The position numbers and the translations under genes were made by a program. Shown here piece after piece: positions 30,004 to 39,303 of a stretch of 51,566 nt of DNA. The number at the start of each line of letters is the position of its first letter. Within the stretch, counting starts at the first letter, position 1. The stretch lies in the NCBI GenBank assembly GCA_011176685.1, contig DUED01000004.1, positions 1-51,566 of the forward strand, read 5' to 3'. This DNA is from Anaerolineae bacterium. Its GTDB lineage: Bacteria > Chloroflexota > Anaerolineae > Anaerolineales > Anaerolineaceae. Under the pieces are notes generated by a model. That model did no database searches, was not told the origin of the DNA, and saw nothing but the letters and a program-made list of their open reading frames with translations.

Positions 30004-31101
30004 ATGAATAATAATTGGGAATTATTAAACGAACTTTGTGCAGTACATGCTGTGTCAGGTCGTGAAGATCTGATGATTCGATTCATCTACAATTACATCA
30101 AAACATTGGTTGATGAAATTGAGGTTGACCGAATCGGTAATGTCATTGGTGTTATTAAGGGGAAATCTGAGCCTGATTGTCGTTTAATGTTACAAGCGCA
30201 TATTGATGAACTTGGCTTGATCGTGAGAAATATCACTGATAATGGTTTTTTACTCTTGGAGAGGGTAGGTGGAATGCCAGAGAAGAGTCTATTAGGGCAA
30301 TGGATGGATGTGCTAACAGAAGAAGAGAAAATATTTGGAGGTTTTATTGGCACGAAATCTCATCATATTACAACACGTGAAGAGAAATATAAAGTGCCAA
30401 ATATCCATGAAATGTATATAGATATTGGATTATCTACTCGTGAGGCTGTTAATAAAGCAGGTATACAAGTGGGAGATCCAGTAACTTATCATCCAAACTT
30501 TAGAGAATTTGGGGAAGGTCTTATTTGCTCTAAGGCATTGGATAACCGAGTGAGTGTTTATGTATTATTGAAGGTGCTTGAATTTTTTAAAAATAATCGA
30601 CCCAATTGTTCGCTTGCGTTTGCGTTTACTGTTTTGGAGGAATTCAGTATTCGTGGATCCACACCGGCTGTTGTGCATATAGATCCGCATGCAATAATCT
30701 CTCTGGATATTACTATTGCTGTGGATGATCCATACTCACCTCACGATCTTCAACCTGTTGTCTTAGGTGGAGGTCCAGCGATAAAAATGATGGACTTTCA
30801 TGGACGAGGTACCTTAGCGGGTCATATTTCATCTCCTCCATTAAAGCGGTATATAGAGAGAGTCGCAAAAGAAAGAAAAATCCCATTGCAGCGTGAGGTA
30901 ATTGTGGGAGTCATTACGGAACCGGCTTTCCAAATTTATTTAGGCGAGCATGGGTACACAGTGGCAGCTATTTCCATTCCTAGCCGTTATAGTCATTCAG
31001 CTGTTCAAGTTGTTAATAAATCTGATGTAGAACAAACCATTAAATGGGTTATTGGTATTTCAGAAAAATTTAATAAAGATGTTGATTTGCAGAGGGGATA
31101 A
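30004..31101 (+). CDS. M42 family metallopeptidase (FrvX/glutamyl-aminopeptidase type)
   Basis: 365 residues. Metal and catalytic residues are visible: H in LMLQAHIDELGLIV, D in CSKALDNRVSVYVLL, the EE pair in FTVLEEFSIRGST, D in ISLDITIAVDDP, and the late H in SRYSHSAVQVV, all typical of M42 dinuclear-zinc aminopeptidases. Members form large dodecameric cytoplasmic complexes. In E. coli frvX of this family lies with PTS genes frvA and frvB, so the pairing has precedent, though its purpose is unknown. GGAG precedes this ATG; an in-frame ATG 12 bases upstream (29992) is possible. Confidence 0.9.
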   Translation: MNNNWELLNELCAVHAVSGREDLMIRFIYNYIKTLVDEIEVDRIGNVIGVIKGKSEPDCRLMLQAHIDELGLIVRNITDNGFLLLERVGGMPEKSLLGQWMDVLTEEEKIFGGFIGTKSHHITTREEKYKVPNIHEMYIDIGLSTREAVNKAGIQVGDPVTYHPNFREFGEGLICSKALDNRVSVYVLLKVLEFFKNNRPNCSLAFAFTVLEEFSIRGSTPAVVHIDPHAIISLDITIAVDDPYSPHDLQPVVLGGGPAIKMMDFHGRGTLAGHISSPPLKRYIERVAKERKIPLQREVIVGVITEPAFQIYLGEHGYTVAAISIPSRYSHSAVQVVNKSDVEQTIKWVIGISEKFNKDVDLQRG

Positions 31102-31145
31102 TATATAGAAGTTAAAAAAATAATCAATAGTAAGGAATAGATATA

Positions 31146-31793
31146 GTGAAAATTTCTGCATCTTTGGCATCGGCGCCACTAGATAAATTGGGTTGGGCAA
31201 TCGGGGAATTGGAAAAAGCAGGCATTAATAAAATCCATTTTGATGTAGAGGACGGCAGTTTTGTCCCTGTAATGACTTTGGGTACAAAAATAATAAAAGA
31301 CCTGCGCCCTTTAATCGATCTTCCATTTGATGTTCACTTGATGATGAATAACCCTGAATGGATTATTGAAGAAATTGTAGATTATGGAGCCGATTCTATC
31401 AGTGTCCATTGGGAAGCATGTCCTTATCCACGCAGAACATTGCATATAATCAAAGAGACTGGTGTAAAAGCAGGCATCGCTTTTAACCCAGCTACATCAT
31501 TACCAGACTTAGCTTTTCTTAAACCGTATCTAGACTATGTATTAATCTTATCTTCTGAACCTGAGTTGCCTGATGCACCATTCATATCGGATACTCTCCA
31601 TAAAATCACGCTTGGAAGGAAGAATCAAAATTCAGATGGAATTGAGTGGGTGATAGATGGGGGAATTAATCTTTCTAATATTCGAGAAGTTACAGATGCA
31701 TATCCAGATATGATAGTTATCGGGAGAGCGATTTTCAAACACGATGCAATAATTGATAATCTTCTTGATCTAAGAAAAGCAATTGGAAAGTAG
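31146..31793 (+). CDS. Ribulose-phosphate 3-epimerase-like (allulose/pentulose-phosphate epimerase) protein
   Basis: 215 residues, TIM barrel of the Rpe family. The start is ISASLASAPLDKLGWAIGELEKAG; the metal-site strand reads KIHFDVEDGSFVPVMTLG (H-x-D-x-x-D-G-x-F-V-P), then FDVHLMM, GADSISVHWEA and WVIDGGINLSNI with the C-terminal Asp. All metal ligand positions appear present. Within a PTS operon it is more likely an epimerase for an unusual ketose phosphate (as AlsE) than the housekeeping enzyme. GTG start. Its end overlaps an alternative TTG start of the EIIA gene. Confidence 0.88.
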   Translation: MKISASLASAPLDKLGWAIGELEKAGINKIHFDVEDGSFVPVMTLGTKIIKDLRPLIDLPFDVHLMMNNPEWIIEEIVDYGADSISVHWEACPYPRRTLHIIKETGVKAGIAFNPATSLPDLAFLKPYLDYVLILSSEPELPDAPFISDTLHKITLGRKNQNSDGIEWVIDGGINLSNIREVTDAYPDMIVIGRAIFKHDAIIDNLLDLRKAIGK

Positions 31794-31800
31794 AAGATCC

Positions 31801-32271
31801 ATGCAGTGTCAAATATCCGATCTTATAAATGAACAGCGGATTGCCGTTGGTTTAAATGCCAAATCAGACAAGGAAGCAATTCAAAAAGTCTGTAATATTT
31901 TAGTTAGAACAGAAGATATAGAAGAGGAATATTGGGAAGATGTTTATCAGAGGGAAAGGGAGTTCCCTACAGGATTACCGACGATGCCAGTTTCTATTGC
32001 CATACCGCACGCTGATCCTGATCATGTGACAAGAACATCGATTGCCATTGGCATATTAGAAGAACCTGTTGAATTTCGCCAGATGGGCGCAGATCCAACT
32101 AAAACAGTTCAAGCGTGGATTGTATTTTTACTAGCAATTAAAGAGGTAGAAAAACAGGTCGATTTGATCAGAAGTCTAATGGTGTTGGTCCAGAATCAGA
32201 ATTTACTAAGAAAAATAATTGCTTCAAAGACACCTGCTGGAGTCTTGGAAGTAATAAACCAATCTCCATAG
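31801..32271 (+). CDS. PTS EIIA component, galactitol type (GatA-like)
   Basis: 156 residues of the EIIA type 2 family. The phosphorylated His is H70 in VSIAIPHADPDHV. The following T-S-I-A-I-G-I-L-E-E-P-V-E-F and VQAWIVFLLAIKEVEKQVDLIRSLMVLVQ match GatA/EIIA-Gat. It supplies phosphate to the EIIB at 28317. The ATG at 31801 is preferred; a TTG at 31783 inside the epimerase gene is possible. It is the last gene of the operon, before a terminator and tRNA-Gly. Confidence 0.9.
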   Translation: MQCQISDLINEQRIAVGLNAKSDKEAIQKVCNILVRTEDIEEEYWEDVYQREREFPTGLPTMPVSIAIPHADPDHVTRTSIAIGILEEPVEFRQMGADPTKTVQAWIVFLLAIKEVEKQVDLIRSLMVLVQNQNLLRKIIASKTPAGVLEVINQSP

Positions 32272-32293
32272 CAATATACTTACATACTTATAA

Positions 32294-32321
32294 AAACAAC
32301 CAGCTTTTTTGCTGGTTGTTT
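32294..32321. terminator. Bidirectional terminator between the EIIA gene and tRNA-Gly
   Basis: AAACAACCAGC (32294-32304) pairs with GCTGGTTGTTT (32311-32321) over six Ts. On the minus strand the stem is followed by a TTTTT-like tail, so it should stop tRNA-Gly transcription as well as the PTS operon. Confidence 0.8.
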
Positions 32322-32322
32322 G

Positions 32323-32396
32323 AGCGGGCGACGGGGCTCGAACCCGTAAACATCTTCCTTGGCAAGGAAGCATTCTACCAATTGAATTACGCCCGC
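32323..32396 (-). tRNA. tRNA-Gly (anticodon GCC)
   Basis: 74 bases on the minus strand. The 7-bp acceptor stem GCGGGCG/CGCCCGC, an anticodon loop TTGCCAA with GCC, and T arm CGGGTTCGAGCCCCG are present. The discriminator is U and CCA is not encoded. Confidence 0.95.
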
Positions 32397-32458
32397 AAGT
32401 GTGCTTGATTATATTCGCCTTTGTTTTACCTGTCAAGAAAATTGGGATGAATAATATG

Positions 32459-33223
32459 CTATGCAGCTTTAAACTGTGTATTTCTCTCCCTGAGCAGATT
32501 TTCCGCTTTTTCTGGGATGTTTGTATCCGTAATAATCAGATTGATATCTTCCAAGTCACAGACTTTCGCAAAACCTTTGACATTGAATTTTGAAGAATCA
32601 ACTAATAAAACCACTTGTGAAGCGGCTTTAATCATTGCTTGTTTAATAGCAACTTCCTCGATGTTCACGTTCGCAATAGTGCCATCTTCATGAATTGCAT
32701 CAGCGCCAAGAAAAGTTTTATCAACACGCAATGTTTCTAGGAAAGATTCGACCTGGGCACCCTGCAAGGTGTAAACATTTGCTCGCGCGATACCCCCGGT
32801 GCAAACTAGATAAATATTCGGGTTTGCCGCTAATACAACGGATATTTGAAGGTCATTAGTTACAACAGTTAGGCGCTGTTTAGAAGATAATAACTGTGCC
32901 AATGTGTATGTGGTTGAGCCGGCATCCAAAATTATAGTGTCGCCGTTTTCGACCAATTTAACAGCTTCGTGGGCTATGCGGTTTTTCTCCTCTACAAAGC
33001 GATGTTTTTTAACCTCATAGGGAAGCTCAAGAGTTGTACCTTGCGCTGATCTGATAGCCCCACCGCGTTTGCGGATGCAGAGTCCTTCTTTTTCAAGTAA
33101 CGTTAAATCACGGCGGATTGTTGCCGAGGAAATATTCAGGGATTCTGCCAGTTCAGAGACTTGAATATATCCATTCTCGCGTAATGTATTGAGAAGTATT
33201 GCTCTCCGTTCTTCTGCTAACAT
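32459..33223 (-). CDS. DeoR/GlpR-family transcriptional regulator
   Basis: 254 residues. N-terminal winged helix: ERRAILLNTLRENGYIQVSELAESLNISSATIRRDLTLLEKEGLCIRKRGGAI, the classic DeoR DNA-binding signature (S-x-x-T-I-R-R-D-L). The C-terminal sugar-phosphate-sensing domain holds DTIILDAGSTTYTLAQLL, VVTNDLQISVVLAANPNIYLVCTGG and TFLGADAI. Family members sense phosphorylated sugars. Being just beyond tRNA-Gly from the galactitol-type PTS operon, it is the probable repressor of that operon (inference). AGTAACA repeats upstream may be operators. Confidence 0.92.
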   Translation of the reverse strand: MLAEERRAILLNTLRENGYIQVSELAESLNISSATIRRDLTLLEKEGLCIRKRGGAIRSAQGTTLELPYEVKKHRFVEEKNRIAHEAVKLVENGDTIILDAGSTTYTLAQLLSSKQRLTVVTNDLQISVVLAANPNIYLVCTGGIARANVYTLQGAQVESFLETLRVDKTFLGADAIHEDGTIANVNIEEVAIKQAMIKAASQVVLLVDSSKFNVKGFAKVCDLEDINLIITDTNIPEKAENLLRERNTQFKAA

Positions 33224-33243
33224 AAATCATCCTAAGGTTTAAG

Positions 33244-33294
33244 AGTAAACAGTAACAAACAAGGAAAATGAAAGAATATGATTAATTAGTAACA
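33244..33294. promoter_or_regulatory. Repeated AGTAACA boxes upstream of the DeoR gene, possible operators
   Basis: AGTAACA occurs at 33251-33257 and 33288-33294, with the near match AGTAAAC at 33244-33250. The spacing of 37 bases is more than three helical turns. DeoR-type proteins commonly bind repeated boxes near their own promoter. The boxes were not found exactly in front of the PTS operon, so the assignment is weak. Confidence 0.3.
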
Positions 33295-33344
33295 TTATAT
33301 CATGTGAAATCAATTTATTAAGAAATCGAAAATGTAAAGAGGAA

Positions 33345-33938
33345 TTAATTAGGATTTTTAATTAAATTTGGTTTTTTATTTTTTTGAAGCAGATTTAATA
33401 CTATATCCGCATAATGATAACCCATATCCATCGGTCCGTAAGCTTTGAGAGCTTCTCTTGTATCATTTGATTTATTTATTAATCCTGTCAGCATACGAGA
33501 TCCATAATCAATGTTGAAATGAGGATCAAAGAGCTCGGTCATGGAGGGTCTATTTTGAAAGCAGGGGTGATTTCCGCAGTTAAAGTTGGCAGCAATTCCG
33601 TCTCGCGGCATTACCTGCATTAAACCCACGGCACCGCTGGAAGAATAAGCACGGGGATTACCGTTGCTTTCCTGAAGCATTACGGCGGCAATCAGGTTGG
33701 GGTCCAGGCTGTACATATGTGCTGCTGTTTGGATTTCGTTACGCCATTGTTGAATTTCTGCGGGGAAGAGTCCACTGAGTGTTAATGAGTCAGAGGTCAT
33801 TGATGCGGGCGGCTGCTCTGGTTTTTCTTTTTGACCTGCTGCCCAAACAATGTTTGGTGAGCTGATAAGCTTGGTGAATATAATTAGGAATAGAACTCCA
33901 GCGGTAAATGCTGGAAAGATTGCTCTTTGGGGTTTCAT
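33345..33938 (-). CDS. Lytic transglycosylase-like (SLT domain) protein, exported
   Basis: 197 residues. An N-terminal hydrophobic segment (AFTAGVLFLIIFTKLI, ending near VWAAG) acts as a signal peptide or anchor. The SLT domain begins AAHMYSLDPNLIAAVMLQESNGNPRAYSSSGAVGLMQVMP; the catalytic Glu is E90 in QESNGN, with the conserved GAVGLMQVMP and an AYGP end. It should cleave murein glycan strands. The AFYNNCGxxN-like insert FNCGNHPCFQNRP with two Cys may form a disulfide. It stands after the LMW phosphatase gene on the same strand. Confidence 0.9.
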   Translation of the reverse strand: MKPQRAIFPAFTAGVLFLIIFTKLISSPNIVWAAGQKEKPEQPPASMTSDSLTLSGLFPAEIQQWRNEIQTAAHMYSLDPNLIAAVMLQESNGNPRAYSSSGAVGLMQVMPRDGIAANFNCGNHPCFQNRPSMTELFDPHFNIDYGSRMLTGLINKSNDTREALKAYGPMDMGYHYADIVLNLLQKNKKPNLIKNPN

Positions 33939-34032
33939 AGGAAGCAGTATAGCACAAATATTCTAATTCCTCAAGATAAATATAGAATATCATCTTATCG
34001 GGATTCCACTGTTTAAAACTATTAGGTCCTTT

Positions 34033-34530
34033 TTAATGATTGGATTTTGCCAGGTTTATTATCTTTTGCATCCCCTGGGATAAATAACTATCGATTATGT
34101 CGGCAGTTCTTTCATAATCTTGTTGAGTGAGCCCTATCGGATCTGAAATATCTTCGACCTTGGCGGTCATTTCGCTTAGTAGAAAGATACGTCTTGCATA
34201 TTCAGGAAAATCTTGTCGTAAATGGTGTTTATGGTCTTTTGTCATACATAAGATTAGATTACTTGAAGAAAGCAGCTTCTCAGTTATGGGTTGAGACAGA
34301 TGGGAGGAGATATCGAGATCGCGTGCGTGTAAAGTTGTTTGTGTATTGAGAGTGGCAGGGGAATATTTGTCTGCCCACAGGCCAGCGGATTGAATTTGCC
34401 AGTCTTCCAAGTTCTTCCCTAAATGGCGAAGATACGCTTTGAATAGGGCTTCAGCCATAGGTGATCGGCATTGATTGGCAGTGCATATAAAAAGGACAGA
34501 TCCTTTTGGCCCGTCCTTGATCTTTTTCAT
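34033..34530 (-). CDS. Low-molecular-weight protein-tyrosine phosphatase
   Basis: 165 residues. The catalytic loop is C16-TANQ-C-R22-S in VLFICTANQCRSPMAEALF (CX5R), with the general acid Asp in EDISDPIGLTQQDYERT. The sequence SNLILCMTKDHKHHLRQDFPEYARRIFLLSEM is the usual core of LMW-PTPs and arsenate-reductase-like relatives; as no second reducing Cys pair near residues 82-89 is present, phosphatase is favoured. One base separates it from gmd upstream, so both are translated as a unit, suggesting a role in polysaccharide export or synthesis control. Confidence 0.92.
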   Translation of the reverse strand: MKKIKDGPKGSVLFICTANQCRSPMAEALFKAYLRHLGKNLEDWQIQSAGLWADKYSPATLNTQTTLHARDLDISSHLSQPITEKLLSSSNLILCMTKDHKHHLRQDFPEYARRIFLLSEMTAKVEDISDPIGLTQQDYERTADIIDSYLSQGMQKIINLAKSNH

Positions 34531-34531
34531 T

Positions 34532-35599
34532 TCATTTTTCCATGCTAATAATTTGGTTCTCCCAGCGGTGCCAACCGCCGAAATTATCCTTCAATATCTT
34601 TCTGCCTTTTCCTGGACAATCCAGTCCTATTAGTTCCATGTCTGCATCTACCATAATGCGTACTAATTCATGGAATTTTATCTTTGGAGCCCAATTAAGC
34701 TCCTTCTTGGCTTTGGTAGGTTCTGCGAGAAGATAGTCCACCTCAGTTGGACGGAAATAACGTGGATCAATTTTCACATAATCTTTCCAATCAAGATCGG
34801 CGTAACCGAAAGCCTCATCCAGAAATTCTCGAACGGTATGAGCTTCACCGGTGCCAATTACGTAATCGCGCGCTTCATCCTGCTGCAGCATAAGCCACAT
34901 TACTTCAATATATTCAGGAGCATATCCCCAATCACGTTTTGCATCTAGGTTGCCTAAATATAGGTGACGCTGTTTTTTTGCCTTAATAGCAGCAATAGCA
35001 CGTGTGATCTTACGGGTCACAAAGGTTTCGCCTCGGCGGGGTGATTCATGGTTGAAGAGGATTCCGTTACAGGCATATATGTTGTATGCCTCGCGGTAGT
35101 TGCGTGTCATCCAGTATGCATATACTTTTGCTGCTGCATAAGGGCTGCGTGGTTCGAACTGAGTTTTTTCGTTTTGTGGGGGCTTAGCTTCACCAAACAT
35201 CTCACTGGAAGATGCCTGGTAAAACCTGGCTTCAATGCTACTCTTGCGAACAGCCTCCAAAATACGAATAGTGCCTAATCCGGTCACATCGCCTGTGTAT
35301 TCAGGCATATCAAAGCTAACCCGTACGTGGCTTTGGGCTGCCAGGTGATAAACTTCATCTGGATGGAGGTTATAGATAATATGCTGCAAAGTTTCACCGA
35401 CAGCGATATCACCATAATGCAAATACAAATTGACTTTTTCCCCATTATGAGGATCGTGATAAATGTGGTCGATGCGGCGCGTATTAAATGTACTGGCGCG
35501 GCGCATTATTCCATGTACCTCATATCCTTTTGAAAGCAGTAACTCTGCAAGGTAAGAGCCATCCTGTCCAGTTATGCCTGTGATTAATGCTTTTTTCAA
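34532..35599 (-). CDS. gmd: GDP-mannose 4,6-dehydratase
   Basis: 355 residues, converts GDP-D-mannose to GDP-4-keto-6-deoxy-D-mannose, the precursor of GDP-fucose, GDP-rhamnose and related sugars. The NAD(P) site [29 protein letters not shown] is diagnostic. [15 protein letters not shown] is followed by the catalytic Tyr-x-x-x-Lys, Y154 and K158 in [31 protein letters not shown] and [12 protein letters not shown]-type ends match the family throughout. The following step (fucose or rhamnose synthase) is not in the window. It lies upstream of the LMW phosphatase gene with one base between. Confidence 0.95.
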   Translation of the reverse strand: MKKALITGITGQDGSYLAELLLSKGYEVHGIMRRASTFNTRRIDHIYHDPHNGEKVNLYLHYGDIAVGETLQHIIYNLHPDEVYHLAAQSHVRVSFDMPEYTGDVTGLGTIRILEAVRKSSIEARFYQASSSEMFGEAKPPQNEKTQFEPRSPYAAAKVYAYWMTRNYREAYNIYACNGILFNHESPRRGETFVTRKITRAIAAIKAKKQRHLYLGNLDAKRDWGYAPEYIEVMWLMLQQDEARDYVIGTGEAHTVREFLDEAFGYADLDWKDYVKIDPRYFRPTEVDYLLAEPTKAKKELNWAPKIKFHELVRIMVDADMELIGLDCPGKGRKILKDNFGGWHRWENQIISMEK

Positions 35600-35752
35600 T
35601 CAATTTCTCCTAAATTGAAATTAAATACAATATAAGCTGGGTTGATCAAGTATAATCACCACAAAATATACTGTCAAATTGTACCCACGATATTTAAGGA
35701 AATTTGGATGTGAGCTGTCTAACTAATTTCAAATTTCTTGCCTTTTCTTTTT

Positions 35753-38188
35753 TTACCCTTTGTGAAATACAAGATTTTTTTTCTCTTCATCAAGATCGAC
35801 AATAACCAAGTCGCCTTCTATGAACTCACCTGCTAATATATCAATGGACAAGGGGCTTTCAATATGTTTTTGAAGTATTCTTTTAAGCGGTCTAGCACCA
35901 AAGTCAGGATCATATCCTTCTTTTGCAATCCACTGACGCGCTTGCTTACTGAGTTTTACTTTCAAATTGTGTTCCTCTAACCGTTTTTTAATCTCTTCCA
36001 TTCGTAAGTCAACGATCTTATACATTTGTTCTTCGGTAAGTGGTGAGAATATGATGATTTCATCGATGCGGTTAAGAAATTCAGGTCGAAAAGTGCTTTT
36101 GAGTGATTTCTCAATTTTTTTATACGATTCACGCTCCTCACTGTTTCCTTCTTGCTTTAGAAATCCTAAAGTTCCGCCGTGGTGGATGAATTCAGTGCCC
36201 AAATTAGATGTCATGATAAGAACTGTGTTGCGGAAATCCACAATTCGTCCTTGCGCATCAGTAATACGGCCATCATCCAGTATTTGTAAGAGCGCGTTCC
36301 ACACCTCAGGATGAGCTTTTTCAATCTCGTCGAAAAGAATTACACGGTAAGGACGACGGCGCACCGCTTCAGTTAATTGTCCTCCCTCTTCATAGCCAAC
36401 GTATCCGGGGGGTGCTCCGAATAATCGGGAGACTGTATGTCGTTCGCGGTATTCACTCATATCCAGCCGTACTAGGGCATCTTCATCATCGAAAAGGAAT
36501 TCTGCCAATGCTTTAGCCAATTCTGTTTTACCTACACCTGATGGCCCGATAAAGATAAAGGAGCCAACCGGACGTTTCGGATCTTTTATTCCGGAACGGG
36601 CTCGGCGAATGGCATCTGCGACTGCATGGATGCCTTCATCTTGACCAATTATCCTTTTATGCAATTCTTCTTCCATTTTTAATAAACGCTCTGACTCAGA
36701 CTGCATCATCTGGCTGACCGGGATACCTGTCCACTGGGCAACCACCTCAGCAATGTCATTCTCATCAACGACTTCGTCTAGTTTGTGTTCAGATTCCCAC
36801 TGATCGCGTTTCTGATTGAATTCCGCTTCTATCCGTAACCGATCTGCTTTTTTCCGTGCAGCACGCTCATAGTCACGCTCAATGCCTGCCTGCTCTTCTT
36901 CTGAGAGCAATTTGTCAATTTGGTTTTTCATCTTTCTTAGATCTGGAGGCAAGGAGTAAAGGGCAACCCGTAATTTTGCGGCAGCTTCATCCATTAAATC
37001 GATTGCTTTATCAGGTAAGTAACGGTCAGTAACGTAGCGAGCAGATAGACGTGCAGCGGCAACTAATGCCTCATCGGTGAAGTGGACTTTATGGTGTGCC
37101 TCATAGCGGTCACGCAAACCACCTAGCATTTCAATTGTTTCGTCTATATTGGGTTCTTCTACGAAAATTGGTGCAAACCGTCTTTCTAATGCGGCATCTT
37201 TTTCAATATGTTTTTGGTATTCATTCAATGTTGTGGCGCCTATACACTGTAGTTCCCCACGAGCCAGGGCTGGTTTTAGCATATTAGAAGCATCCATCGC
37301 TCCTTGTGCAGCACCAGCTCCAACCACTGTGTGTAACTCGTCTATAAAGAGAATAATCTCACCAGAAGAACGCTTCACTTCTTCTAAAGAAGCTTTCAGG
37401 CGTTCCTCAAACTCGCCACGGAAACGTGAGCCAGCGATCATTGCACCTAGGTCGAGAGAAATTACACGTTTTCCCATCAGGATCTCAGGAATATCATTGT
37501 TGGCTATTTTTTGCGCTAAACCTTCCACAATAGCTGTTTTGCCAACGCCTGCTTCTCCAATTAGAACTGGGTTGTTTTTCGTCCTACGGGAAAGAATCTG
37601 GATAACGCGTAGGATTTCACCATCGCGACCTATTACAGGATCGAGTTTATTATCATGTGCCAGTTTTGATAAATCACGGGAGTATTTTTCCAAAGTGCGG
37701 TAGCGTGTTTCAGCTTTTGAATCAGTAACATGTTGTCCTCCCCGCAGTTGGTTGATGGCATCAATTACGCGTTTGTGATCAATGCCGTTTTCTTGTAATA
37801 TTCGAGCAGCAGGGGTATTCCTTTCGCTGAATATTGCGAGAAATAGATGCTCTGTTGATATATATTCATCTTTTAACTTACTGGCTTCTTCATTCGCAAT
37901 CTCCATGATTCTTTTAACGCGAGGAGTGATGAAGATCTGGCCAGCACCTTTACCGAAAATGCTGGCTTTTGGGCTGCTACGCAAAGTGGTGTCCAATTTT
38001 TTTTCCACTACTTGTGGGTCGACAGACATAATCTCGAGCAATTGCCTAGTGGTACCCTGGGGCTGTTCGATTAGCGCAAGCAAGATGTGCTCTGTGTCAA
38101 TTTGGTTGTGTCCATAACGTTGGATAATCTCAGCTGCTCTTTGTGCAGCTTCTTGGGCACGTTCTGTAAAACGATCAAATCGCATCAT
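35753..38188 (-). CDS. clpC: ClpC-type AAA+ chaperone/unfoldase
   Basis: 811 residues. The N-terminal double Clp repeat is [21 protein letters not shown]. The first AAA domain has Walker A GEAGVGKT and Walker B ILFIDELH near residues 215-290; the second has GPSGVGKT near 550 and [15 protein letters not shown]. Between them is a short UVR-like coiled coil ([24 protein letters not shown]), as in ClpC and shorter than ClpB's middle domain. The LGF tripeptide in [11 protein letters not shown] is the ClpP-docking loop. The first Met of MMRF is chosen over a GTG 12 bases upstream. No mcsA, mcsB or ctsR neighbours. Confidence 0.93.
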   Translation of the reverse strand: MMRFDRFTERAQEAAQRAAEIIQRYGHNQIDTEHILLALIEQPQGTTRQLLEIMSVDPQVVEKKLDTTLRSSPKASIFGKGAGQIFITPRVKRIMEIANEEASKLKDEYISTEHLFLAIFSERNTPAARILQENGIDHKRVIDAINQLRGGQHVTDSKAETRYRTLEKYSRDLSKLAHDNKLDPVIGRDGEILRVIQILSRRTKNNPVLIGEAGVGKTAIVEGLAQKIANNDIPEILMGKRVISLDLGAMIAGSRFRGEFEERLKASLEEVKRSSGEIILFIDELHTVVGAGAAQGAMDASNMLKPALARGELQCIGATTLNEYQKHIEKDAALERRFAPIFVEEPNIDETIEMLGGLRDRYEAHHKVHFTDEALVAAARLSARYVTDRYLPDKAIDLMDEAAAKLRVALYSLPPDLRKMKNQIDKLLSEEEQAGIERDYERAARKKADRLRIEAEFNQKRDQWESEHKLDEVVDENDIAEVVAQWTGIPVSQMMQSESERLLKMEEELHKRIIGQDEGIHAVADAIRRARSGIKDPKRPVGSFIFIGPSGVGKTELAKALAEFLFDDEDALVRLDMSEYRERHTVSRLFGAPPGYVGYEEGGQLTEAVRRRPYRVILFDEIEKAHPEVWNALLQILDDGRITDAQGRIVDFRNTVLIMTSNLGTEFIHHGGTLGFLKQEGNSEERESYKKIEKSLKSTFRPEFLNRIDEIIIFSPLTEEQMYKIVDLRMEEIKKRLEEHNLKVKLSKQARQWIAKEGYDPDFGARPLKRILQKHIESPLSIDILAGEFIEGDLVIVDLDEEKKNLVFHKG

Positions 38189-38373
38189 AATTATTTCCAC
38201 TATAACTATTATTGGGCATTATATCATTCAGCGATTTTTATAATACTCTTTAGATATTAATAATTTATAAAATTAAGAATAGAAATGTTTATGAAGTTTT
38301 CTACAAAAAGAATTTTTTTTTAAAAAATTCACTCTAATTAAATATAAAGGAAAAGGGAATTAGAACTTTTAAT

Positions 38374-39286
38374 TTGAAGACTAATCTAAATGAAATTGCC
38401 AATATAATTGAGGGTTGCTTTAGCCCTTCTATGGATGCAGATGGTAAGAAATACATTACATTTATAAAGAATGTCTCTCAAAGTGGATTGGTAAAAAGAA
38501 GTAGCGCAAGTGGTTCGTTACGCGGTTCTCCGCTGCTAAAGGACGGATTTGTGTTTCAGCAAGATGGGAGAATTGTCGGAAACCTAACTCTTACTCCTTT
38601 AAGAAAAAGGGGAGAATGGATCTATTTTCTCTCCAATGTTGCTGTTCATCCAGATTTTCGCAGTCTCGGAATTGCTAAACATTTAATAGCAACAGCATTG
38701 GGTTGTCTTGGGAAAAATGAAAGTGATACAGTTTGGTGACAAGTATGCTGAAAAATAAAGCTGGTCAGAATATGTATAAATCATTTGATTTTATGGTACG
38801 CGCAAGACGAACTACCAGGGAAAAAAAGGAAAGGATTTAATGGATTTGAAAAGGACCCTTCACTCCAAATAATTCCGAGGCGAAGGAAAGGCTGGGGTAA
38901 ACAAAAGGGGTGGCTGCTGCATTTGTATCCAGATTCCATAAATTGGTTTTTCGATTTCAATCCACAAACTCTTAAGCCATCAGTCTCCAAAAATATAATT
39001 AATTGGTTATCTGGATAAAATTTTTTCACTGGGTAGCAATAAAAAACGCCTGGTGGGGGTGCTGACATATGAACAGGCCATGCATTCTTTAGATTACCTA
39101 TGGTTAGCCACATCAACGAACGACGAAAACTACACAATCAAGCATCTAATCCCACATAGTGAGCTAGTAATGAAAAGATCGAAACTGATCCGGATTGATT
39201 ATCCCGCAGATCAAGGAATTTGTGCATTTAGAGAAATTGGCTTTAATCCTATTAATTCATTAGTATGGATGGAAAGACGATTATGA
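38374..39286 (+). pseudogene. Decayed two-part GNAT acetyltransferase gene
   Basis: Homologous coding runs through several frames. 38374-38739 (TTG start) encodes a GNAT core with VGNLTLTPLRKRGEWIYFLSNVAVHPDFRSLGIAKHLI (acetyl-CoA loop degenerate, RSLGIAKHL). About 38730-38839 continues in another frame with LKNKAGQNMYKSFDF, the classic N-x-x-A-x-x-x-Y-x-x-x-F of the family. 38840-39018 returns to the first frame (KDPSLQIIPRRRKGWGKQKGWLLHLYPD). 39030-39286 lies in the third frame (GVLTYEQAMHSLDYLWLATS, then IGFNPINSLVWMERRL). At least three frameshifts are needed, so the gene is dead or badly assembled. It resembles long Chloroflexota GNAT proteins. Confidence 0.82.
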
Positions 39287-39303
39287 TACGGTTTTCTGAT
39301 TTA

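Noticed and set aside
27299-32396. Similar sequences in tRNA-Cys and tRNA-Gly as attachment-site repeats of an integrated element
   Set aside because: The shared stretch is only the conserved T arm common to most tRNAs, and no integrase gene is present.
33251-33294. AGTAACA repeats as proven DeoR operators controlling the PTS operon
   Set aside because: Exact copies were not found before the PTS operon, so only a weak regulatory note is kept.
37096-38117. Plus-strand open frames of 111-184 codons within clpC
   Set aside because: They are antisense shadows of a strongly conserved gene and lack ribosome sites or recognisable products.
38737-38754. TGA codons in the GNAT gene as selenocysteine, given the tRNA-Sec in the window
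   Set aside because: The homology continues in another frame directly after the TGA and needs further frameshifts, so a Sec reading does not restore the protein.
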